A DNA stretch of 64,000 nucleotides, from NCBI GenBank assembly GCA_903847605.1, contig CAINED010000084.1, positions 1 through 64,000 of the forward strand, written 5' to 3'. The stretch is from an uncultured Hyphomicrobiales bacterium (GTDB lineage: Bacteria > Pseudomonadota > Alphaproteobacteria > Rhizobiales > Beijerinckiaceae). Below are positions 35,033-44,517 of this stretch, piece after piece. The notes beneath the pieces are model-generated. The model saw nothing but the letters and a program-made list of their open reading frames with translations, made no database searches and was not told where the DNA came from. Position 1 is the stretch's first letter. Each line of letters begins with the position of its first letter. Made by a program: the position numbers and the translations under genes.

Positions 35033-37102
35033 TTGGGCAATTGGCTTGTGGGCGTGGATACAGGCGGTACGTTCACGGATCTGATTGCCGTCGAGCAGGC
35101 CTCCGGACAAATGCGCCGCGCAAAGGTTCCATCGGTTCCTGCAGATCCTTCGACAGCGGTTCTCGACGCGCTCGGAAAGCTTTTCGAAACAGGCGTCGCG
35201 CCTCAGGAAATCTCACTTTTCGTTCATGGCACTACAGTTGCGACCAACGCCTTACTCGAAGGCAAGGGCGTCAAGACCGGCCTCATCATCACCAAAGGTT
35301 TTCGTGCAGTGTATGAGGCGCGGGGATGGTCGCAGCCCACGGGGAGCGATCTTCTCGATACATTTTATCGCAAACCGCCGCTGCTCGCGCCGCAGTCGTT
35401 GACGGAAGAGGCCGAAGAGAGGCTGGACTTTCAGGGTTCGGCCGTGACGCCGCTCAATGAGGAGGCGCTGCGGCAATCCGTGCGCCGACTTAAGAACAAG
35501 GGCGTCGAAGCGATTGCCGTGTGTTTCCTGTTTTCTTTCATCAATCCCATGCACGAGCGCCGCGCGGGCGAAATCATAGCCGAGGAAGCGCCTGACTGCC
35601 GCATTTCGCTTTCCTCTTATGTGTTGCCGGTGATCCGCGAGTATCCGCGGCTTTCGACGACTGTCATCGACGCTTACGTCGGGCCGAAAATAGCGTCCTA
35701 TCTGTTGCGCCTCGAAAGCAATCTGGTGAAGCTCGGGCTAACGACGCCGCAGCTCTTCCTGATGCAATCGAATGGCGGGCTCATGCGGATTTCGTTGGGC
35801 GCGCGTCATCCCAACCAGACTCTTTTGTCGGGGCCGGCGGCTGGCGTCATCGCGGGCGTCGAACTTGCACGGATGACGCAGCGTTCGCATGTCATCACCT
35901 TCGACATGGGCGGCACCTCGACCGACATCAGCGTGATTGTCGATGGCCGCATGCTGGAAACGACGCAGGGGCAGATTGCCGGGCAGGATATCGGTACGCC
36001 CATGCTCAAAGTACGCACGCTCGGAGCGGGTGGCGGCACGATTGCCTGGATCGGCAAGGATGGCTTGCTGAAAGTCGGCCCTCGCAGTTCCGGCTCGGCG
36101 CCGGGCCCAGCCTGTTACGGACGCGGTGGCGTCGAGCCGACCGTTACCGACGCCAATGTCGTGCTTGGCGCCCTGGGCGCCGGCAATCTGCTTGCCGGTT
36201 CGCTGCAACTGGACAGGGAGAAGGCGAGCCTTGCTGTTGATACAGTCGCGCGTCCGCTCGGTCTTTCCACGGTGGAAGGCGCGGCCGGCATATTGCGCAT
36301 CGTCAATACGCAAATGGCGGTCGACCTGCGATTGTCGCTGCAGGAGCAGGGTCAGGATCCGCGTAAATTCGCGCTTGTGGCCTTCGGCGGGGCAGGGCCG
36401 CTGCATGCCGCCGTTCTCGCGCGAGCGGTCGGCATTCCCACGGTTCTCGTGCCGATGTCGCCCGGACTGAACTGCGCGATGGGCATGTTGCAAACCAATG
36501 TGCGCCACTCCTACCTCAAGTCCGAAATGGGGGCGCTCAACAATTTTCCGGCAGCGCGTATCAACGAAGTGTTCGCCGAACTCGAGACGCAGGCGATGGA
36601 AGAGGCGAGGATCGAGGGATTTTCGCCCGATGCCGTGACGCTGACACGCATGCTGGATCTGCGCTATCCGCACCAGGGCTATACGTTGCCTGTCGAATGT
36701 CCCAAAGGACTCGAAGACGCGGGCAAGTCAGCGCTCAAGAAAGCCTTCGACGAGATCCATCATCAGGTCTACGGCCAGTCGGCGCCAAAGGAGGGCGCGG
36801 AGATCGTGACATTCCGCCTGCAGTCGGAAATCGCGATTCCGAAGTTCAATGTTCCCACGCTTGCTAAAGGCGATGGAAATCCGGCGCGGGCGTTGACCGG
36901 CGAACGCAATCTCTACGATCTCGAGCGCAAGGAATTCCTGCTGGCGAAGACCTACGACCGCAGCCGCTTGCTAGCGGGCGATGTTGTCATGGGCCCCGCG
37001 ATTATCGACCAGTTCGATTCAACGATTGTCGTTCCGGCCGGGCAGAAGGCCGCGACGGACGTTTCCGGCACATTGATCATCACCTCCAGCGAGGCACAAT
37101 GA
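35033..37102 (+). CDS. hyuA: Hydantoinase/oxoprolinase subunit A (HyuA-like)
   Basis: A 689-residue ATP-binding subunit of the hydantoinase/5-oxoprolinase/acetone carboxylase family. The actin-like ATPase motifs VDTGGTFTD at the N-terminus and FDMGGTSTDISVIVDGR in the middle are intact, as is FGGAGPLHAA. TTG at 35033, six bases after GGGGAGG, puts the first motif at residue 9; a GTG at 34970 would add 21 residues. With HyuB it uses ATP to hydrolyse cyclic amides (hydantoins, oxoproline, lactams) or, in relatives, to carboxylate ketones. It starts the operon 35033-42519. The substrate is unknown. Confidence 0.9.
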   Translation: MGNWLVGVDTGGTFTDLIAVEQASGQMRRAKVPSVPADPSTAVLDALGKLFETGVAPQEISLFVHGTTVATNALLEGKGVKTGLIITKGFRAVYEARGWSQPTGSDLLDTFYRKPPLLAPQSLTEEAEERLDFQGSAVTPLNEEALRQSVRRLKNKGVEAIAVCFLFSFINPMHERRAGEIIAEEAPDCRISLSSYVLPVIREYPRLSTTVIDAYVGPKIASYLLRLESNLVKLGLTTPQLFLMQSNGGLMRISLGARHPNQTLLSGPAAGVIAGVELARMTQRSHVITFDMGGTSTDISVIVDGRMLETTQGQIAGQDIGTPMLKVRTLGAGGGTIAWIGKDGLLKVGPRSSGSAPGPACYGRGGVEPTVTDANVVLGALGAGNLLAGSLQLDREKASLAVDTVARPLGLSTVEGAAGILRIVNTQMAVDLRLSLQEQGQDPRKFALVAFGGAGPLHAAVLARAVGIPTVLVPMSPGLNCAMGMLQTNVRHSYLKSEMGALNNFPAARINEVFAELETQAMEEARIEGFSPDAVTLTRMLDLRYPHQGYTLPVECPKGLEDAGKSALKKAFDEIHHQVYGQSAPKEGAEIVTFRLQSEIAIPKFNVPTLAKGDGNPARALTGERNLYDLERKEFLLAKTYDRSRLLAGDVVMGPAIIDQFDSTIVVPAGQKAATDVSGTLIITSSEAQ

Positions 37103-38787
37103 ACGTCGATCCCGTCACGACCGAAGTCGTCGCCAGCCGGCTGCGCGAAAGCGCCTCCACGATGGAATACGCGCTCTATCACAGTGGCTATTCGCCGATC
37201 CTGCGCGAGTCCAAAGATGGCACCGCCGGCATCACGGATGCACGCGGACGCGTGGTGATGTTGAGCGGAGGCCTGCAGTATCACTTCACGGCCTACCAGC
37301 AGGCGGTGCAGGCGGTGCTTGCGCGTTATCCCGCCGAAAAGCTGAAACCGGGCGAGAGCTTTATCACCAACGATCCCTATAAGAGCGGCAGCCCGCATGC
37401 GCCGGATTTTTGCGCCATCACGCCAGCCTTTCACGGCGGGGAACTGATCGGCTTCGGCGTGAGCCTTGCGCACAAGTCTGATATTGGCGGACTCGTGCCG
37501 GGATCATCGGGCGCTGCGGCGCGTGAAATCTATCACGACGGAATTCTTTTTCCGCCGGTGCGGTTTCAAACGGAGAACGGGATCGAAGAATCCATCGAAG
37601 CCATCATCGCTAACAACAGCCGCGTGCCAGACGTCGTGCTTGGCGATTTGCGGGCGCAAGTTGGCTGTACGCGCGTTGGCTGCCGCAAGCTCGCAGAGCT
37701 TTGCGACGAATATGGCCGCGACGTTGTGCTCGAGGTCATGCAGAGGCTGATCGGGCTCACGGCCGCGCGGGTGCGCAGCGAGTTTGAGTCCTGGCCTGAT
37801 GGCGTCGGCGAAGCCGAAGGCTTTCTCGATCATGACGGCGTCGACAAGGACAAGCCGATCCGTATTGCCGTTCGCGCGGAGAAGAAGGCCGGGCGTCTGA
37901 AGCTTGATTTCACGGGAACGTCTGCGCAGGCGCAGGGGCCGGTCAATCTTGTTTCGGCGACCGCGCAAGCGGCCTCCCTCGTTGCCGTTCTTTCATCCTG
38001 CGATCCAACGATCCCGGTGAACTTCGGATTGCGCGAAGCGATCGACTTCGTCCTCCCCGAAGGCACGATCGTCAATCCCCTGCATCCGGCAACCGTCAAT
38101 CATTACTATCCGACGGCGCATCTCATCTATGCGACGGTGCTGTCGGCGCTGGCGAAGATCAATCCCAAACGCGCCGTTGCGCCTTCAGGGCTTGGTTCGG
38201 GCGCCGTCACGATCGGTTATCGCAAGGCGCGCAGCGGCAAGCCTGCGGTGCTCTACGAACTGTTGAATACATCGCTCGGCGCGACCAGCACCCATGATGG
38301 CACGTCCATCGTGATGTCGATGAACCATTTTACGCCCGGCGCTCCCGTCGAAATCTTCGAAAGCGAATATCCAATCCGCGTGCGTTCGTTTCAGATCATT
38401 CAGGATTCGGCGGGGGCAGGGCGCTATCGCGGGGGCATGGGCTATGCGCGCGAGTTCGAAGTGCTCGAGGATTCGGTTCTGACGGTGCGGTCGGCCAATC
38501 ACAAATTCGCCTCGCAAGGCGTCGAGGGCGGCTTGTCGCCACCGCCGTCAAGCGTCGTGCTCAATCCCGGACGCAAGGACGAGGAATCCCTCGGGCCGCT
38601 CGAGACACGCTTGCTCCATGCAGGAGATGTCATTCGCTTCGTGCGCAGCGGTGGCGCGGGTTTCGGTCCGCCAAATGAGCGCAGTGAGGAGGCGGTGATC
38701 GAAGATGTTAAGAACGGTTATGTCTCCGCTCATGCAGCTGCGAAAGTGTACGGCAGGGTTATTGAAGACAACGGCGACGGAGATTGA
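37099..38787 (+). CDS. hyuB: Hydantoinase/oxoprolinase subunit B (HyuB-like)
   Basis: A 562-residue partner of HyuA. Diagnostic blocks are SPILRESKDGTAGI, FITNDPYKSGSPHAPDFCAI and AHKSDIGGLVPGSSG, plus the glycine-rich AGRYRGGMGY. The ATG overlaps the HyuA stop (ATGA), fitting a stoichiometric complex. The C-terminus is normal in length. The two subunits together imply a cyclic-amide opening step beside the oxygenases of this operon. Confidence 0.92.
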   Translation: MNVDPVTTEVVASRLRESASTMEYALYHSGYSPILRESKDGTAGITDARGRVVMLSGGLQYHFTAYQQAVQAVLARYPAEKLKPGESFITNDPYKSGSPHAPDFCAITPAFHGGELIGFGVSLAHKSDIGGLVPGSSGAAAREIYHDGILFPPVRFQTENGIEESIEAIIANNSRVPDVVLGDLRAQVGCTRVGCRKLAELCDEYGRDVVLEVMQRLIGLTAARVRSEFESWPDGVGEAEGFLDHDGVDKDKPIRIAVRAEKKAGRLKLDFTGTSAQAQGPVNLVSATAQAASLVAVLSSCDPTIPVNFGLREAIDFVLPEGTIVNPLHPATVNHYYPTAHLIYATVLSALAKINPKRAVAPSGLGSGAVTIGYRKARSGKPAVLYELLNTSLGATSTHDGTSIVMSMNHFTPGAPVEIFESEYPIRVRSFQIIQDSAGAGRYRGGMGYAREFEVLEDSVLTVRSANHKFASQGVEGGLSPPPSSVVLNPGRKDEESLGPLETRLLHAGDVIRFVRSGGAGFGPPNERSEEAVIEDVKNGYVSAHAAAKVYGRVIEDNGDGD

Positions 38788-38887
38788 TGGGATTTGTTCG
38801 ATCTTCGGCATCAGGTCGTTCGAATGCCGGCGTAAGATATTGCAAGCAGAGGGCGCAGGAGCCGCGCGGAAAAACAGGCGAGGAAAA

Positions 38888-39730
38888 ATGACGCAGCAGG
38901 CGATCGGATCGGCAGCCGTGATCGGCCTTGGAAAAATGGGAAGCGCTGTGGCGCGTCATCTTGCTGGCGCTGGCATACATGTCGCCGGATTCGATATCGA
39001 ACCCGCGGCGATTTCGCGATTGAAAAGCTCAGGCGTTCGCGCTGCGGTTTCTGCGGCCGACGCTGCGAAGGGATGCGATCTTGTCATCGTGCTCACGGCC
39101 TTTGAAGAACAGGTTGCCGATGTTCTCTTCGGTTCGGACGGTGTTTCGGAAGGCGCGGCAAAAGGGACAATAGTCGGGGTCGCATCGACCATATCGCCGA
39201 GCGCGATGCGCGCTTTTGCCGAGCGGCTCGAAAAATCCGGATTGATCCCGCTCGATATTCCGCTTTGCCGCGGTGAGCCGGCGGCGGAGGCTGGCAAGCT
39301 GCTCATTACGGGCGGTGGCGACAAGACTGCATTTGAACGATGCAGGCCCGCCTTCGCAACCTTCGCAAACGATATCTATCACCTCGGGCCGGCCGGCAGC
39401 GGTCAGGTGGGCAAGATGGTCAACAATCTCATCCTTTGGGCTTGTCTGATCGGAAATCACGAGGGTCTTGCTCTCGGCGAGAAATTCGGCATCGATCCCG
39501 AAGCGATGCGCGACATGCTGCTCGCCAGCAGCGCCGACAATTGGGCCCTGAGGGAGCGGATCAATTTTGGCGGCATGCCGTGGCCGTGGGCGGAAAAAGA
39601 TATGATGATCGTTCTGCAAGAAGCAGATCACATGCGTATTGCCTTGCCCCTGAGCGGCACGCTCAAGGAGGTCGTCAAGGGCGTCAAGCTTTCGCGCGGA
39701 GATTTTTCCGGCGTCCTCGCCAAACACTGA
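38888..39730 (+). CDS. NAD-binding 3-hydroxyisobutyrate dehydrogenase-like protein
   Basis: A 280-residue beta-hydroxyacid dehydrogenase. The Rossmann motif GLGKMGSAVARHL is followed by DIEPAAISRL; the catalytic Lys is in GQVGKMVNN. The substrate signature DIPLCRGEPAAEAGKL departs slightly from the common DAPVSGG form. Such enzymes oxidise beta-hydroxyacids to semialdehydes or reduce semialdehydes. It lies 100 bases after the hyuB-like gene and 15 before the RutA-like gene in the same operon, where it could handle a ring-opened hydroxyacid or semialdehyde. Confidence 0.87.
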   Translation: MTQQAIGSAAVIGLGKMGSAVARHLAGAGIHVAGFDIEPAAISRLKSSGVRAAVSAADAAKGCDLVIVLTAFEEQVADVLFGSDGVSEGAAKGTIVGVASTISPSAMRAFAERLEKSGLIPLDIPLCRGEPAAEAGKLLITGGGDKTAFERCRPAFATFANDIYHLGPAGSGQVGKMVNNLILWACLIGNHEGLALGEKFGIDPEAMRDMLLASSADNWALRERINFGGMPWPWAEKDMMIVLQEADHMRIALPLSGTLKEVVKGVKLSRGDFSGVLAKH

Positions 39731-39745
39731 CAGGGTAACCACGCA

Positions 39746-40861
39746 ATGGCCCGGCCGAACACGAGGATGGATAGTCCGAACAAATTCAAGATCGGACTAT
39801 TTGGAATGAACTGCAACGGCGGTCTCACCATGACCAAAGCGCCCGAGCGCTGGGATCAGAAATGGGAGAACAATGTTCGCGCAGCCCAACTCGCCGAAGC
39901 CGCCGGACTCGAGTTCCTGTTACCGATCGGCCGCTGGCATGGCTACAAGGGCGAAACCGATACTGAGGGCACGACGTGGGAGACGCTGGTGTGGGCCGCG
40001 GGTCTTCTCGGCGCAACCAGGGAAATTTCGGCCTTCTGCACGCTGCACGTGTCCTTCGCGAATCCTGTCTTCGCGGCCAAGCAGATCGTGACGGCAGACC
40101 ATATCGGCGCCGGCCGCTTTGGCATCAATATCGTCTCGGGCTGGAATCGGGGCGAATTCGCGATGTTCGGCATATCGCTCGGCGAACATGACGATCGCTA
40201 CGCCTACACCGAAGAATGGGTCGATATTGTCGAACGTATCTGGCGCGAAGAGGAGCCGTTCGATCATAAAGGCCGGTTCTTCGAACTCAAGGGCGTACTC
40301 GGCAAGCCGAAGCCCGTAGGTGGAGAACGTCCTCTCCTCATGAGCGCCGGCGCATCGCCGGCTGGGCGCGCATTTGCGGCGCGTCATGCAGATTGCCTGT
40401 TCATGGCAATCTATGATTTCGACGCACTGCCTCGTGACATCAGCAGCTTGCGCGCTCTTGCGCCAGCGGACCGTAATCCCGGCGTGTACGCGAGCGGTCA
40501 TCTGTTTACGCGCCGGACGGAAAAGGAAACAAAGGAGTGGTATGATTATATCGTTCACGAGCAGGGCGATTGGGAAGCTGCCGAGCATATCGTTCGCATT
40601 CGCATAGCCGGGGGAAGCCAGTCCGTGCCGGCGAGCGTCATTCGTGAGCGCACCGCGCAGATGGTCGCGGGCATTGGCACATCGCCTATAGTCGGCAGTT
40701 ACGATCAGGTTGCCGAGAAAATGAAATACCTGAGCGATGCCGGGCTCAACGGGATTGCGCTTGGTCTGGTCAATTACATCGACGAGTTTCCGATTCTTCA
40801 GAACGAGATTCTGCCACGACTGGAACGGCTCGGGTTGCGTCAGCCATTTCATTCGCATTGA
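39746..40861 (+). CDS. RutA-like LLM flavin monooxygenase
   Basis: A 371-residue luciferase-fold enzyme from a different branch than the other three. It shares with pyrimidine monooxygenase RutA and its relatives the block GAGRFGINIVSGWNRGEF, an early Asn/Gly-rich FGMNCNGG, and the C-terminal PIVGSYDQVAEKM followed by a hydrophobic strand and DEFP. RutA-type enzymes cleave an amide in a heterocyclic ring through a flavin-N5-peroxide/oxide mechanism. Its stop overlaps the ATG of the ring hydroxylase gene by one base. With HyuA/HyuB upstream this suggests a cyclic amide or imide substrate; it is not RutA itself because no other rut genes are present. Confidence 0.85.
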   Translation: MARPNTRMDSPNKFKIGLFGMNCNGGLTMTKAPERWDQKWENNVRAAQLAEAAGLEFLLPIGRWHGYKGETDTEGTTWETLVWAAGLLGATREISAFCTLHVSFANPVFAAKQIVTADHIGAGRFGINIVSGWNRGEFAMFGISLGEHDDRYAYTEEWVDIVERIWREEEPFDHKGRFFELKGVLGKPKPVGGERPLLMSAGASPAGRAFAARHADCLFMAIYDFDALPRDISSLRALAPADRNPGVYASGHLFTRRTEKETKEWYDYIVHEQGDWEAAEHIVRIRIAGGSQSVPASVIRERTAQMVAGIGTSPIVGSYDQVAEKMKYLSDAGLNGIALGLVNYIDEFPILQNEILPRLERLGLRQPFHSH

Positions 40862-42519
40862 TGGCTTCGGTCATGCCTGACAGTCCGGCGCGCAAGCGCA
40901 TACCGCAGGTTCTCATCGCCGGTGCGGGGCCAATCGGGCTTTTCTTCGCAGCCGATCTGGCGTGGCGCGGCGTTGCCGTTCTCGTCGTCGATCCGCAGGT
41001 CGATGTCGTCGCCCACCCCCGAGCCATTTCCATCGGCGTGCGCAGCATGGAGCATTTTCGCCGGCTTGGGCTCGATCAGAAAGTGATCGATGCCGGGGTG
41101 CCCCGAGATCAGGCGCTGGATGTGGTCTATGTGACGCGCATGCTGTCGCGGGAAATCTTCCGCTTCCGCATTCCCTCCATCGAGGATCTCGGTAAACGGC
41201 ATGCGGAGCTGGCGCAAGCCATTCCCGAAGTTGCGGCGTCTCCCTATTACAAGACATGGACTGCGCAAGCGCCGCTTGAGCGCATGTTGCGCTCCCATTT
41301 GCAGGATAACGAACTGGTCGAACTTCGGCTTGGCTGGCGGCTGGATTCATTTCGTGAGACCGCAGAGGGCATGGAGGCCGTCATCGTCGAGAACGCGAGC
41401 GGACGGCGCGAAGCCGTCACCGCCGATTATCTTGCAGGATGCGACGGCGCGCGCAGCACCGTACGTACCCAACTCGGCATCCCGCTTGAGGGCCGCGGCA
41501 CGCTCGGCAGCGCGCTGGGTCTGTATTTTCGGGCGCCGCAGTTGCGTGTGCTGCTCGGCAGAGGCGCGGGCGTTATGTACTGGCCGCTCGCGCCGGGCTG
41601 CGGCGGCACGATCTACACGATCGATGGCGGCGACGAATGGGTGTTCAATCGTTATTTCGCAGCGGACGAGACGCCGTCCGTCGCCGATCCCGTCGGCGTT
41701 ATCAAAGCCGCGATCGGGCGCGACATCGATGTCGAACTGATTTCGGCGCTCGACTGGCAGCCGCGCCAGCTGGTCGCCAGTTCATATGGGACGGATCGCG
41801 TCTTTCTGGCGGGGGATGCCTGCCATCTCTTCGTTCCGACTGGCGGGTTGGGCATGAATACTGGCATTGGCGATGCCGCCGATCTCGCCTGGAAGATGGA
41901 GGCGCGGCTGAAAGGCTGGGGCGGCGAAAATCTGCTGAGGTCATACGAGAAGGAGCGACGGCCGCAAGGACTGCACAACACGCTGGAAGCCGCCGACAAC
42001 TATGCGCGCAGCGGCGATATCTCCACCGCCCTCGCCGATATCGAGGACGAAAGCAGCAAGGGAGATGCGGCGCGCGCGTCACTCGCGGCCAGGCTGCCGC
42101 CGAAGATCAAGCATTTTGCGCCGATCGGCGTGCATCTTGGTTATCGGTACGAGGGTTCGCCACTCATTGTTGCGGATCGGACGGCGCAGCCGCCGCTCGA
42201 ACCAGCAAATTATGTCCCCACGGCCCGGCCCGGTCATCGCGCGCCGCATGTCTGGCTCGACGAAAACATTTCGACTCTCGATCTCTTCGGCCGAGGATTC
42301 GTGCTTCTGAATTTTGGCGACGCCGACACGAGCGCTTTCGAACGGGCGGCGCGGGACAGGGGGATGCCGCTGCGCGCGATAGGTCTGCACAGTCGCGAAG
42401 CGGCGCAACTTTATGAAAGCCGCCTCGCGCTTGTCAGGCCGGACGGCCACGTCGCATGGCGCGCAGATGAATGCCCGCTGAATATTGGCAGGATTCTCGA
42501 CACTGTTTGCGGCGATTAA
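40861..42519 (+). CDS. FAD-dependent aromatic-ring hydroxylase-type monooxygenase
   Basis: A 552-residue class A flavoprotein monooxygenase of the PHBH/MhpA/phenol-hydroxylase type. The motifs are GAGPIGL at the N-terminus, GCDGARSTVR (DG motif) and VFLAGDACHLFVPTGGLGMNTG (GD motif). A C-terminal thioredoxin-like extension (from ~450) is as in MhpA-like members. It hydroxylates an aromatic or heteroaromatic ring using NAD(P)H and O2. ATG at 40861 is preferred to the preceding TTG. It is the last major gene of the hyuA-like operon. Confidence 0.9.
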   Translation: MASVMPDSPARKRIPQVLIAGAGPIGLFFAADLAWRGVAVLVVDPQVDVVAHPRAISIGVRSMEHFRRLGLDQKVIDAGVPRDQALDVVYVTRMLSREIFRFRIPSIEDLGKRHAELAQAIPEVAASPYYKTWTAQAPLERMLRSHLQDNELVELRLGWRLDSFRETAEGMEAVIVENASGRREAVTADYLAGCDGARSTVRTQLGIPLEGRGTLGSALGLYFRAPQLRVLLGRGAGVMYWPLAPGCGGTIYTIDGGDEWVFNRYFAADETPSVADPVGVIKAAIGRDIDVELISALDWQPRQLVASSYGTDRVFLAGDACHLFVPTGGLGMNTGIGDAADLAWKMEARLKGWGGENLLRSYEKERRPQGLHNTLEAADNYARSGDISTALADIEDESSKGDAARASLAARLPPKIKHFAPIGVHLGYRYEGSPLIVADRTAQPPLEPANYVPTARPGHRAPHVWLDENISTLDLFGRGFVLLNFGDADTSAFERAARDRGMPLRAIGLHSREAAQLYESRLALVRPDGHVAWRADECPLNIGRILDTVCGD

Positions 42520-42657
42520 GTGCGGCGCATCTGCGCGGCCGATGTTTATTTTGCCGTGTCCTCGAATCTGACCGCCATGAACACATTTCCGTCACCGATT
42601 CCCATCACTACGCGCGCCGCGAAACGCTCGTGTGCTCGAACTGATGATGATCCGGCC

Positions 42658-42843
42658 ATGTCCACCATCGTGATGACGCTTCTCTATCTCCTGGGGTCGC
42701 TGACGTGGTTCGCGCTGCTGAGCGCGATCTTCTGGCTTGCCGTGCGCGACGGTCCTGCTGGCGGCGGCCATGTCCTGAAAGGGCCGCGCGGGGCCGCCAT
42801 GAGCTCGCTTCAGGTGCGCGAAAGCATGTATGGGTCCGCGTGA
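42658..42843 (+). CDS. Small single-pass membrane protein of unknown function
   Basis: A 61-residue frame from ATG 42658 with a strong hydrophobic segment (LLYLLGSLTWFALLSAIFWLAV) and a short charged tail. Longer starts to 42520 give a non-membrane, basic extension that looks non-coding. It overlaps the start of the DNA glycosylase gene by 14 bases. There is no recognised family, and the reality of the gene rests on the membrane segment and the overlap. Confidence 0.4.
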   Translation: MSTIVMTLLYLLGSLTWFALLSAIFWLAVRDGPAGGGHVLKGPRGAAMSSLQVRESMYGSA

Positions 42844-43375
42844 CTTTTTCGACCGCGATGTCGTTGACGTTGCCCGCGACCTGATCGGCGCGACGGTGCT
42901 TTGCGATGGCGTCGGCGGGCGTATCGTCGAGACCGAGGCCTATGCGCCCGATGATCCCGCGTCCCACAGCTTTGCCGGACGCACGGCCCGCAATGCGGCC
43001 ATGTTCGGCGCCCCGGGCGATGTCTATGTCTATCGCATCTATGGCATGCACTACTGCGCGAACATCGTTTGCACGCCGGGCAGCGCGGTCCTCTTGCGTG
43101 CGCTCGAGCCGCTGGCCGGGCTCGAAGAGATGAGCGTCCGGCGCGGCGAAGTTGCGCCGAAGCTGTTGTGCGCGGGACCGGGACGGCTATGCGCCGCCCT
43201 CGGGATCGACCTCGGCGCCAATTCCATGAGCGTGGTGCACTCGCCTTTTGCCTTCGTTCCTGTGAGCGAGCCTTGCACGCACATCACGGGCCCTCGCATT
43301 GGAATCACCAAAGCGGCGGATAAGCCGTGGCGTTTCGGTTTGGCAGGCTCTGCGTTTTTAAGCCGCCGCTTTTGA
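42830..43375 (+). CDS. mpg: 3-methyladenine DNA glycosylase (AAG/MPG family)
   Basis: A 181-residue repair enzyme. It shows the family blocks RDFFDRDVVDVARDLIGA, VETEAYAPDDPASHSFAGR, the intercalating-Tyr region VYVYRIYGMHYCANIV, and LCAGPGRLCAALGI. It excises alkylated purines to leave abasic sites. The length is typical of bacterial members. It ends one base before the convergent decarboxylase-like gene. It is a housekeeping-type gene with no evident link to the catabolic operon upstream. Confidence 0.9.
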   Translation: MGPRDFFDRDVVDVARDLIGATVLCDGVGGRIVETEAYAPDDPASHSFAGRTARNAAMFGAPGDVYVYRIYGMHYCANIVCTPGSAVLLRALEPLAGLEEMSVRRGEVAPKLLCAGPGRLCAALGIDLGANSMSVVHSPFAFVPVSEPCTHITGPRIGITKAADKPWRFGLAGSAFLSRRF

Positions 43376-44371
43376 TCATTCGCTCCAGTCGATGATCTGG
43401 GCAAACAGGGGATCGACAGGCATCGGCTTCTCTATGAAATGCTGTTCCGCCAGATAACCCATGAAGGCTTCAAGCAGCTTGCGATTGGCCTCGACGCCAT
43501 AGGGCCAAGGATTGGAGCCCATCAGGGCGTCCATTTCCGCAATCTCCTCGTGCAGCCATGGCAGCATGGTTTTCTGCGCGCCGGAGAAGCGCATGGCCTG
43601 CAATGCCCATTTCTTCGAGGCTTCACAGGCCTTGTAGATGCTCTCGGCCACCCACGGTTGCTCGCGATGCAACTCTTCGCGAATGACGATCGTGTGCATG
43701 ACAGGGTGGAAGCCCGTACGCTTGTAATAGTCGCGTTCGTGCGTGCGATAGTCCGGAATGAGCCGTGCGACATTCTTGCCGCGATCGAGATTGCCCGGCC
43801 GGCGCGCGCCGAAATAGGCGTCGATCTCGCCGCTTTCAAGCATTTCGTTGAGCGTGCGATTTGAAGGGATGATCTCGATGGGGACATCCCGCACGGGGCG
43901 CAAATCCATGTCGTGGTCCGGCGCGCGCGGTTCGTTTACGCCGCCTTCCACCCATTTGATCGTGTCGAGATCCACGCCATATTCGTGCTTGAGTATGCCG
44001 CGCTGCCAGACGCCTGCGGTCTGGCGATATTCCTGAACGCCGACGCGCTTGCCCTCGAGATCGCGCGGCGACCTGATGCCAGCGTTCTTGTTGATGAAGA
44101 TGAAGCCGTGCCGAAAGACTCTCGAGGGAAATACGGGAATGGCGAGAAAGGGAAAATTCTGCGCGTGCCGCACCCGCATGATCATGTAATGGGCCATCGA
44201 CATTTCCGCGATGTCGAAGGAGCGCGACTTGATCATGCGCGCGAAGATTTCGGGCGGCGACTGGATCGCGAGGTAACGCAGGTCGATGCCCTCAGGCTGA
44301 ACGTGGCCGAGCGCCAGCGCTTCCATGCGATCGTAGGGCCCGCAGGCCATGGTGAGCGGCAGCCGGTTCAT
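43376..44371 (-). CDS. 4,5-dihydroxyphthalate decarboxylase-like protein (periplasmic-binding-protein fold)
   Basis: A 331-residue protein resembling the Pht5/4,5-dihydroxyphthalate decarboxylase family: LTMACGPYDRMEALALG start, FDIAEMSMAHYMIM, RSPRDLEGKRVGVQEYRQTA and EIDAYFGARRPG. ATG at 44371 has GGGAGGAAGTG upstream; an extension to 44479 is rejected. There is no signal peptide, so it is cytoplasmic. Members decarboxylate hydroxylated aromatic acids, but many homologues are of unknown specificity. It lies divergent from the molybdenum hydroxylase gene and may act on the same compound. Confidence 0.8.
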   Translation of the reverse strand: MNRLPLTMACGPYDRMEALALGHVQPEGIDLRYLAIQSPPEIFARMIKSRSFDIAEMSMAHYMIMRVRHAQNFPFLAIPVFPSRVFRHGFIFINKNAGIRSPRDLEGKRVGVQEYRQTAGVWQRGILKHEYGVDLDTIKWVEGGVNEPRAPDHDMDLRPVRDVPIEIIPSNRTLNEMLESGEIDAYFGARRPGNLDRGKNVARLIPDYRTHERDYYKRTGFHPVMHTIVIREELHREQPWVAESIYKACEASKKWALQAMRFSGAQKTMLPWLHEEIAEMDALMGSNPWPYGVEANRKLLEAFMGYLAEQHFIEKPMPVDPLFAQIIDWSE

Positions 44372-44517
44372 CACTTCCTCCCAAATTCTTGTTGGCAACA
44401 CGTTATAGATTGCCATTGCCCGGTCAACGCCGAGGGCGTTGCCTTGCGCGGGCCGATGTGGTGACCTTGGCGCAAACAAGCCGTCTGCCGCGTGGCCAAT
44501 AACTCCAAGGAGCGTCC

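Noticed and set aside
35033-38787. Acetone carboxylase alpha/beta subunits
   Set aside because: HyuA and HyuB are related to these, but no gamma subunit is adjacent and the neighbouring amide-cleaving-type oxygenase favours a hydantoinase/lactamase role.
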